Source: Candidatus Scybalomonas excrementavium (GTDB taxonomy: Bacteria > Bacillota > Clostridia > Lachnospirales > Lachnospiraceae). Taken from it: DNA of 6,417 nt. The DNA is taken from NCBI GenBank assembly GCA_017694765.1, contig JADIML010000251.1, forward strand, positions 1 to 6,417. The letters run 5' to 3'. Position numbers and translations under genes: made by a program. A model generated the notes under the pieces. The model was not told the DNA's origin. It worked only from the letters and a program-made list of their open reading frames with translations, and did not search any database. Of this stretch, positions 1 through 4,277 are shown piece after piece. Positions within the stretch are counted from its first letter, which is position 1. Every line of letters begins with the position of its first letter.

Positions 1-113
1 AAATAGAATTGGCTGACTATGTCAACTGGTTTAATAATCATAGAATCCATTCTTCTCTTGGTTATTTAACACCAAAAGAATTTGAAAAACATACCCTTAA
101 AAAAGTTGTCTGA
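1..113 (+). CDS. IS3-family transposase (OrfB), C-terminal end, partial
   Basis: The open frame enters from outside the window. Read from base 3 it gives 36 residues ending in TGA at 111-113. It contains YVNWFNNHRIHSSLGYLTP followed by KEFEK, the typical end of the DDE integrase core of IS3-family OrfB proteins, just after the catalytic glutamate region (N-H-R-x-H-S-S-L-G-Y-x-T-P is the recognisable pattern). In IS3 elements this protein is normally made as an OrfAB frameshift fusion and carries out copy-out/paste-in transposition. The catalytic residues lie outside the window, so I cannot judge whether the enzyme is intact. The stop codon is immediately followed by the element's right end, as is usual for this family. 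Confidence 0.9.
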   Translation, partial: IELADYVNWFNNHRIHSSLGYLTPKEFEKHTLKKVV

Positions 114-955
114 AAAAGTGTTGACAATCCATTATAAATTTGATGCATTTTATGTTTTTCTTCTTCTGCTACTTCTACATTCTCATAAATTTGAACTAAT
201 AATTTTATCTGCCCTAATAACCCCTGTAACATAAAATGATTTGTTAATAATTCAATCGTATCTTTACATAGTTTTGCTGCACTTTCATACTGTTTTCTCT
301 GTATTTGAAATTTTATTAGATCATTTGTAATTTTAGGATAAATACTAGCCTTGACTTTTTCATCTTCTATATTCTTCTCCACATATTCCTTCATACTTTG
401 TAGAAATAAAACATACCTCTTTTGCTTTTTTTTCGTTTGCTCTCCATATTCATAATTTAGTTTTTCAAACAGAATTAATAACTTAATTTCCTCTGTTGCT
501 ATAATTCCTTGTGGTTCAAAGCCATCTGGCATTGTACACTCAATACTTTTCTTTAACCATCGCAATGCTTCTTCTTGCTTGCCATCTATCCATGATACGA
601 TCCCATAGATAGAATAGATATACTGTTTATGTATATTGTTTTTACTGGCGATGATTTCATATTCCTCTAACAGTTCTCTTACTTTTTGCCCATTTTCTTG
701 CTGTAACTCTTTCTCGATCTTATATCTCAACTGACATAATTCATAATCTTTTTGTGGTAACAAATAATCAAACTGCTCTGTTGAAATTCCTAATCGATCT
801 AGTAGTCTTTCCATTATAAAATAATTTGGTATCCTCACTTGGATAAATATTTTTGATAATTCACTCTGAGAAATAATTCCTTTACACAATGTTCCTTTTC
901 TTATTTTCTTTTCTTCAATTACATTCCAAAGAAAACTTCCAATCCCTTTATTCAT
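62..955 (-). pseudogene. XRE-type HTH/TPR regulator, truncated by IS insertion
   Basis: This is a paralogue of the intact regulator at 4225-6057; by eye more than half of the positions are identical over about 270 residues. The start at 953-955 (ATG, giving MNKGIGSFLWN) is preferred over an ATG at 995-997, because GGAGGAG lies 6 nt upstream and the homology begins there. The intact paralogue has the same arrangement. Residues about 5-60 form a degenerate XRE-type HTH (LWNVIEEKK, SQSELSKIF, LGIS). Residues about 65-275 form TPR-like helix pairs (EEALRWLKKSIE, KQYESAAKLCKDTIELL). From about residue 276 the protein is 22 residues of antisense IS sequence ending at a chance stop at 62-64. The second HTH and the C-terminal TPR half seen in the paralogue are missing. 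The stump might still bind DNA or dimerise, but loss of function is more likely. The rest of the gene, if still present, should lie left of the IS. Confidence 0.85.
114..131 (+). repeat. Right terminal inverted repeat of the IS3-family element (candidate)
   Basis: The bases AAAAGTGTTGACAATCCA end the element. Read inward this is TGGATTGTCAACAC, beginning with TG as IS3-family ends do. The matching left repeat is not in the window, so the exact length of the repeat is inferred. Confidence 0.6.
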
Positions 956-961
956 TAAATA

Positions 962-968
962 CTCCTCC
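962..968 (-). promoter_or_regulatory. Ribosome binding site deciding the regulator start
   Basis: GGAGGAG (minus strand) sits 6 nt before the ATG at 953-955. The same heptamer at the same 6-nt spacing precedes the GTG start of the paralogue at 6055-6057, which settles both starts. Confidence 0.85.
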
Positions 969-1050
969 ATATCAAAACTTTTTCTGTAGTATCTCATATA
1001 CGCCCTACATAGGAAACGTTTCTATACAAAAAAACTGTTATTCTATTTCT

Positions 1051-1077
1051 AGTATAATCATTAAATTTATATTTCAA
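1051..1077 (-). promoter_or_regulatory. Possible promoter of the truncated regulator
   Basis: On the minus strand TTGAAA (1072-1077) precedes TATACT (1051-1056) with a 15-nt spacer. The spacing is below the usual 16-18 nt, so this is only a candidate. It would give a leader of roughly 90 nt. Confidence 0.3.
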
Positions 1078-1090
1078 TTCTTATGTATAT

Positions 1091-1134
1091 AACAACAAAA
1101 ATACCACCGTTCTTTATTATAAAAAACGATGGTA
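1091..1134 (-). terminator. Rho-independent terminator of the solute-binding-protein gene
   Basis: Arms 1102-1111 and 1125-1134 pair (ACCACCGTT against AACGATGGT plus a flanking pair), and inner T/A pairs extend the stem. The single unmatched pair (1107/1129) is C-A in plus-strand RNA but G-U in minus-strand RNA. A run reading TTTTTGTTGTT follows on the minus strand (1100-1091). Both points say it stops leftward transcription, about 80 nt after the stop codon at 1212-1214. Confidence 0.85.
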
Positions 1135-1211
1135 ATACTTATAAATTATATCACACAATTTTTAAATTTAAAAGAAGAATAAAAAAATTAAAATATATTA
1201 TTAGCAATACT

Positions 1212-2759
1212 CTACCAATTTAACATACCAGAAACACTAGCCCCTGTTCCTGAATGCTTCTGTGCATATACTTTTACTTCTTTATTTTTTTGTATATCTA
1301 GAGTTAGATCAATCGTTAAACCAGTATGATTCCCTATTTTCCTTACTTCGTTATATACTTCGCCAGATTTACTATCTCGTACTTTATATGTTATATCTGC
1401 TTTTTTGGCTGAATCCAATGCTATTTGATTTACATAAGTAAGAATGACAGTTCCTTTACTATTTAATTGCAATGACATTCCACTTATATCTTCTTCCTCT
1501 AAAAGACTTGGGATACTAAAACTCTTTTCCGATAAATCCATATCGCTATATTCTGCTTCCTCATCTTCCCCTGTATCAATATCTATATTTTCTCCATCCT
1601 CATTTCTAACGATCTCATTCTGAATTCTATTTTGAATATATTGTAACGATTCCTCGATGACCTGTTCCTGACTGTTTTTACTTTTTCTCTTATTATATGC
1701 GAGCGTAAATGCTCGATTAAATATATCCTCAAAAACAGACGTGTTATTGAGTAAATCCGTACTATATATAATGCTTCCATATTCCACATCGTATATTATA
1801 TTGGCATCAAATCGTCCATGATAAGATTTATTTATTTTTTTAATTGTATCTTCATCAAAATAAGTAGGGTACGTAACAGAAGAACTTGAAAAATGACTAT
1901 ACTTTCCTATTGTATCTATCATTTTCATAGTATATTCTTTACTTAATACATAATTCAAAATTTCTATACAATCCTTACTTTTTTTTGTATCTTTATCAAT
2001 AGCAATAGAAGAATCCCTCAAATTTTGTGTTTTAGAACCATCATAACTTAAATAAGAAATTTTAACAGGAAAATCTATTTCTAGTGGGATTGTTGCATTT
2101 TTATTATATGTTTCATTCATTGATTGATTGTATAGTAATTCTACATCATATGAGTCTGCCAACATAAACCCATATTCATTATTGGTAAAAACATAGTTTT
2201 TAGGATAAATACCATTCTCCATCTCTTCTAAACTAAGTCCATAATCCATTATAATTTTAGCAAAAATTTTATAAAATTCTTCCCATTTAGAACTTAATTG
2301 ATTATTCTCCATGGAACTAGTATCAAGTCCAAATGCATGAGTTAAATAATCATATTCAGAAAATAAAATATCTTCCTGTATATTTTTTACACCGAAAGCT
2401 AGTGGCTTTTGTTCTAACTTCATTTCTTTTATTTTTCCTTGAACTTCATCTAGTTTGTCTAAAAAATCATACCAACTAGCATATTCGGACAATGGCTTTA
2501 TATGTAATTGGTTTAATAAATCCATATTTTGGAATAATAAAGATCTCTGTTCAAATACTGGTGACATATAGTATAATTTACCATTTCCTCTTTTTTTACT
2601 AATATCAACAATACCTTTATGAAATTTTTCTAAGTTATTTATTTTATCCGTAATGTCTAAAAATTGTTCATTTTCAATTGCATATTCTAATTGATGTGAT
2701 GGAATCCCCAATAACATATCGATTTCATTTTTTTCCATTATTGTATCAATTCCTGTCAT
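1212..2759 (-). CDS. C-terminal fragment of the solute-binding protein (515 residues, no signal sequence)
   Basis: It begins at an ATG (2757-2759) two codons after the amber stop. GGAG at 2769-2772 lies 9 nt upstream, so re-initiation after the upstream fragment is feasible. It carries most of the two-lobed binding fold, the acidic linker and the C-terminal beta-rich domain, ending GMLNW. Without the upstream membrane anchor it would stay in the cytoplasm, where a solute-binding protein has no obvious use. That argues for decay and against a true two-gene design. Confidence 0.5.
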   Translation of the reverse strand: MTGIDTIMEKNEIDMLLGIPSHQLEYAIENEQFLDITDKINNLEKFHKGIVDISKKRGNGKLYYMSPVFEQRSLLFQNMDLLNQLHIKPLSEYASWYDFLDKLDEVQGKIKEMKLEQKPLAFGVKNIQEDILFSEYDYLTHAFGLDTSSMENNQLSSKWEEFYKIFAKIIMDYGLSLEEMENGIYPKNYVFTNNEYGFMLADSYDVELLYNQSMNETYNKNATIPLEIDFPVKISYLSYDGSKTQNLRDSSIAIDKDTKKSKDCIEILNYVLSKEYTMKMIDTIGKYSHFSSSSVTYPTYFDEDTIKKINKSYHGRFDANIIYDVEYGSIIYSTDLLNNTSVFEDIFNRAFTLAYNKRKSKNSQEQVIEESLQYIQNRIQNEIVRNEDGENIDIDTGEDEEAEYSDMDLSEKSFSIPSLLEEEDISGMSLQLNSKGTVILTYVNQIALDSAKKADITYKVRDSKSGEVYNEVRKIGNHTGLTIDLTLDIQKNKEVKVYAQKHSGTGASVSGMLNW

Positions 2760-2765
2760 TAAATC

Positions 2766-3008
2766 CTACTCCGTAGCGTCTTCATATAGATCTTTATATA
2801 AATCTACATATTTTATTTTTATCGAAAACTTCGCTTCTAATTCCTCTTTTAAAATATCATATTGATATATTTCATTATCTACTAAAGGAACTCCTATTCT
2901 AATTTCTTTTTTATCATCTTTTAATTGGAAAAATAATATAGCTACGATTAATAAAATGAGTATTATACTACCCCCTACATATACTATTTTCTTTTCAAGT
3001 TTTCTCAT
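2766..3008 (-). CDS. N-terminal fragment of the solute-binding protein (80 residues, membrane anchor)
   Basis: Start ATG at 3006-3008 with AAAGGGGA about 7 nt upstream. The fragment carries MRKLEKK, a membrane segment (about residues 8-28: IVYVGGSIILILLIVAILFF) and the first beta-strand and helix of the binding fold, then stops at TAG. Alone it could be a small membrane-anchored stub with no binding site. The frame resumes directly after the stop, so I treat it as part of a broken gene and not a separate small protein. Confidence 0.5.
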   Translation of the reverse strand: MRKLEKKIVYVGGSIILILLIVAILFFQLKDDKKEIRIGVPLVDNEIYQYDILKEELEAKFSIKIKYVDLYKDLYEDATE

Positions 3009-3015
3009 TTGAAAA

Positions 3016-3023
3016 TCCCCTTT
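3016..3023 (-). promoter_or_regulatory. Ribosome binding site of the solute-binding-protein gene
   Basis: AAAGGGGA (minus strand) lies 7 nt before the ATG at 3006-3008. It is part of a 30-bp block nearly identical to the start region of the exported-protein gene at 3548-3961. Confidence 0.65.
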
Positions 3024-3044
3024 CCATAAACACTGTATGCGAAA

Positions 3045-3050
3045 ATTATA
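3045..3050 (-). promoter_or_regulatory. -10 element for the solute-binding-protein gene
   Basis: A perfect TATAAT on the minus strand lies 37 nt before the ATG at 3006-3008, downstream of the hairpin at 3092-3127. No good -35 hexamer is seen 16-18 nt upstream, so the promoter may need an activator. Confidence 0.5.
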
Positions 3051-3091
3051 CTCTAATTATTATATGATATTGTTTTTATTTTTATTAATTA

Positions 3092-3127
3092 AAAGAGGTT
3101 ATTATTCAACTGATTAATAACCTCTTT
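3092..3127 (-). terminator. Hairpin ending the exported-protein operon
   Basis: A perfect 13-bp stem pairs AAAGAGGTTATTA (3092-3104) with TAATAACCTCTTT (3115-3127) around a 10-nt loop. It begins about 40 nt after the stop codon of the 3168-3542 gene. On the minus strand the trailing sequence is TTTTAATTAAT, a weak U-tract, and on the plus strand there is none. Leftward termination is therefore the likelier role, possibly incomplete, which would let some transcription run into the solute-binding-protein gene. Confidence 0.65.
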
Positions 3128-3167
3128 AACATTATCATATTTATATATTTTTATTTTGCACAAGACA

Positions 3168-3542
3168 TTAAACAATATTTACTCTCATATCTGATTTGAA
3201 AGAAGTCAATTTTAATATGTATTCCTGAAATCTAGAAATCTGATTAAGTTCTATAAACTCTCCTACTTGAACGACTTCACTTACGATAGCCTTTCCATCT
3301 AAATTCTCTACTTCTACTAATACTACACCTTCATTATTTGCATCATTTACAATCGCTTTATCCCAGAAAATACTATCAAATTCTAGTACCATTTCTGTTG
3401 TACTATTTCCTTCTACTAATATACTATTCATAGGACTAAAAAAGTTATGAACTGTTCCTACATTCAGATATACTTGATAAAAAATAATAATCAAAAGAAT
3501 AGGAGTACTAAATACAATATACTTAATAATATTTTTATTCAT
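3168..3542 (-). CDS. Small membrane-anchored protein with extracytoplasmic beta-rich domain, function unknown
   Basis: 124 residues. MNKNIIKY is followed by a hydrophobic segment (about 8-27, IVFSTPILLIIIFYQVYLNV) that should anchor or export the protein; no lipobox cysteine or clear AxA site is seen. The remaining about 95 residues alternate hydrophobic and polar positions as beta-strands do (EMVLEFDSIFW, GVVLVEVENLDGKAIVSEVV, YILKLTSF). I do not recognise the family. The start lies only 5 nt after the stop of the upstream gene at 3548, and its AAAAGAG overlaps that stop. The two genes are therefore very likely translated by coupling and may act together at the cell surface. The domain outline resembles the C-terminal parts of the neighbouring exported protein and of the solute-binding protein, but this is by eye only. 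Confidence 0.8.
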   Translation of the reverse strand: MNKNIIKYIVFSTPILLIIIFYQVYLNVGTVHNFFSPMNSILVEGNSTTEMVLEFDSIFWDKAIVNDANNEGVVLVEVENLDGKAIVSEVVQVGEFIELNQISRFQEYILKLTSFKSDMRVNIV

Positions 3543-3547
3543 CTCTT

Positions 3548-3961
3548 TTAATCCACAGATATTTGATATTTTCCAGCTTTTCCTTTATCTGCTATGCCTT
3601 GTATAGTATATGTCCCACTATTAAAAGGAATCTTATCAAGCTTTTTTTGATTTCCAACAGAAACCCTTGTTGATTTAATTATAACTACTCCTTTTTCATT
3701 TAGGACACGAACTCTTATATCTCCTTTATTTCCTGCTTTATTTACTACTGTTGGACTATCTCTAAATAAATTATCGGAAGTCACTATATTGCACCAAGCT
3801 TCATCTGATAAATAAGCATAACCTGACCAGTTAATTTTAGTTTCTGGTGTAGATGTTTTTATTGTATTCTCATCTGATTCTGCTGATACATTTTGTGGCA
3901 TAAATGTCATCATAGTCATAGCACACATTACAAATACTGCTACTTTTTTTAGTTTTCTCAT
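3548..3961 (-). CDS. Small secreted protein with Sec signal peptide, function unknown
   Basis: 137 residues from the ATG at 3959-3961, chosen because AAAGGAGAG lies 6 nt upstream. A TTG 18 nt further out would place the ribosome binding site inside the gene. MRKLKK, a hydrophobic core (VAVFVMCAMTMMTFM) and NVSA before ESDEN make a classic Sec signal peptide with cleavage likely after residue 26. The mature part of about 110 residues starts with a Ser/Thr/Lys-rich stretch and then looks like a small beta-sandwich (GDIRVRVLNEKGVVII, SGTYTIQGIADKGKAGKYQI). I do not recognise a family. It is the first gene of a two-gene unit with 3168-3542. Its promoter faces the palindrome at 4043-4091, so it is the likely target of the neighbouring regulator. 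It could equally be a surface effector or a peptide-binding accessory. Confidence 0.85.
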   Translation of the reverse strand: MRKLKKVAVFVMCAMTMMTFMPQNVSAESDENTIKTSTPETKINWSGYAYLSDEAWCNIVTSDNLFRDSPTVVNKAGNKGDIRVRVLNEKGVVIIKSTRVSVGNQKKLDKIPFNSGTYTIQGIADKGKAGKYQISVD

Positions 3962-3967
3962 TTGAAA

Positions 3968-3976
3968 CTCTCCTTT
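3968..3976 (-). promoter_or_regulatory. Ribosome binding site of the secreted-protein gene
   Basis: AAAGGAGAG (minus strand), 6 nt before the ATG at 3959-3961. It rules out the in-frame TTG at 3977-3979 as start. Confidence 0.8.
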
Positions 3977-3996
3977 CAATTAATAGTTTGTATGTT

Positions 3997-4025
3997 TATA
4001 TAAAATTATTACCCCCTCACTATAT
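3997..4025 (-). promoter_or_regulatory. Possible promoter of the secreted-protein operon
   Basis: An AT-rich -10-like TATATA (3997-4002, minus strand) gives a leader of about 30 nt. The -35 position (about 4020-4025) has no match to TTGACA. The left edge of the palindrome at 4043 lies just upstream, where an activator would bind. The assignment is tentative. Confidence 0.35.
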
Positions 4026-4042
4026 CACCCTATTCCCCTTTT

Positions 4043-4091
4043 GTATGTGATCTATACAGAAAATTCTATATTTTCCATATAGATCACATAC
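4043..4091. promoter_or_regulatory. 49-bp palindrome, candidate operator in the divergent promoter region
   Basis: GTATGTGATCTATA (4043-4056) is perfectly repeated in inverted orientation at 4078-4091. On the same axis GAAAAT (4059-4064) pairs with ATTTTC (4070-4075). In all 20 of 22 possible pairs match around the 5-nt centre at 4065-4069. It lies between the divergent promoters of the secreted-protein operon and the peptide gene, and its right edge covers the -35 position of the peptide promoter. Size, symmetry and position suit a dimeric HTH regulator such as the protein encoded at 4225-6057. T6 at 4095-4100 would also fit a terminator in plus-strand RNA, but no plus-strand gene ends here. 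Confidence 0.7.
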
Positions 4092-4115
4092 GTATTTTTT
4101 CTTTACCTATATAAT
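4087..4115 (+). promoter_or_regulatory. Promoter of the signalling-peptide gene
   Basis: A perfect TATAAT lies at 4110-4115. The -35 window (4087-4092, CATACG) is a poor match and falls on the right edge of the palindrome, the usual picture for an activator-dependent promoter. Transcription would begin near 4121-4123, about 33 nt before the ATG. Confidence 0.6.
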
Positions 4116-4140
4116 AAAACTATCAAATAATTTTTATTTT

Positions 4141-4146
4141 AGGAGG
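4141..4146 (+). promoter_or_regulatory. Ribosome binding site of the peptide gene
   Basis: A full-strength AGGAGG lies 8 nt before the ATG at 4155. It is the best indication that the short reading frame is translated. Confidence 0.85.
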
Positions 4147-4154
4147 TACTTATT

Positions 4155-4277
4155 ATGTATAAAAAAATCACAAAAAAATTAATTTCTTTATCATTAATGC
4201 TATCATTACTATTCACATTCTCTGCTATTCCTCTTGATAATCTTGAATTCTCTCCAAAAATAATCCACTTCCTGTAA
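4155..4277 (+). CDS. Short exported peptide, candidate signalling pro-peptide (40 residues)
   Basis: The only plus-strand gene apart from the IS. It starts MYKKITKK (positive N-region), continues with a hydrophobic core LISLSLMLSLLFTFSAI, and ends with a 15-residue tail PLDNLEFSPKIIHFL. This is the build of pro-peptides sensed by RRNPP regulators (PapR of PlcR, NprX, SHP of Rgg): a Sec-type leader and a short C-terminal tail from which the mature signal is cut. Cleavage after SA (residue 24) or later is possible, and the active form could be the last 7-12 residues; both are inference. It has its own TATAAT, AGGAGG and terminator. Its last 53 bp overlap the 3' end of the regulator gene on the other strand. 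Alternatives are a small membrane peptide or toxin, but the adjacent TPR regulator favours signalling. Confidence 0.75.
   Translation: MYKKITKKLISLSLMLSLLFTFSAIPLDNLEFSPKIIHFL

Larger units (their letters stand above)
1..131 (+). mobile_element. Right end of an IS3-family insertion sequence
   Basis: The transposase tail ends at 113 and the element appears to stop at about base 131. Homology of the interrupted regulator with its intact paralogue at 4225-6057 resumes from about 132 onward: the residues HQIYN match ERMYQ of the paralogue. The boundary is therefore set by two independent lines, the transposase frame and the paralogue alignment. The left end, the target duplication and the rest of the element lie outside the window. 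Confidence 0.85.
956..1211. other. Intergenic region between truncated regulator and solute-binding-protein gene
   Basis: This stretch holds the leader and putative promoter of the truncated regulator (-10-like TATACT at 1051-1056, -35-like TTGAAA at 1072-1077, minus strand; the 15-nt spacer is short). It also holds a 10-bp perfect palindrome GAAACGTTTC at 1013-1022 in the leader, and the terminator at 1091-1134. Bases 1135-1211 are AT-rich 3' untranslated sequence of the solute-binding-protein gene with nothing else recognisable. Confidence 0.5.
1212..3008 (-). pseudogene. Family 1 extracellular solute-binding protein, interrupted by in-frame TAG
   Basis: The reading frame continues from the ATG at 3006-3008 to the stop at 1212-1214 (598 codons), broken only by TAG at 2766-2768 (codon 81). 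Both sides form one solute-binding-protein fold. Residues about 8-28 are a hydrophobic membrane anchor without a lipobox cysteine. Residues 35-75 read EIRIGVPLVDN and IKIKYVDLYKD. After the stop come EIDMLLGIPSHQLEYAI and FLDITDKI (the usual 'DV...G...L...G.L.DIT' pattern), then IAIDKDTKKSKDCIEILNYV and a late helix that fit SBP family 1. An acidic linker (about 467-496) leads to an extra C-terminal domain of about 100 residues that looks beta-rich. No permease or ATPase gene is nearby. A CAG-to-TAG change (Gln to amber) would explain the break. The two parts are also listed separately because each could be translated. Confidence 0.75.

Noticed and set aside
889..1092. 67-codon plus-strand open frame
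   Set aside because: It has no ribosome binding site, runs antisense through the regulator start and its promoter region, and has a low-complexity Phe/Ser/Ile composition.
1083..1223. 46-codon plus-strand open frame starting MYITTKIPPF
   Set aside because: I considered it as a second signalling peptide. It has no ribosome binding site, no leader-like N-terminus, and reads through the terminator hairpin.
1583..1789. 68-codon minus-strand open frame
   Set aside because: It is another frame of the solute-binding-protein gene, without a start signal.
2766..2768. Pyrrolysine or other amber readthrough
   Set aside because: Other genes in the window end at TAG, no readthrough element is visible, and a single CAG-to-TAG change is a simpler explanation.
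4043..4100. Palindrome plus T6 as an ordinary terminator
   Set aside because: No plus-strand gene lies upstream, the stem is AT-rich and unusually long, and it sits exactly between divergent promoters, so an operator fits better. Term-seq could reverse this.
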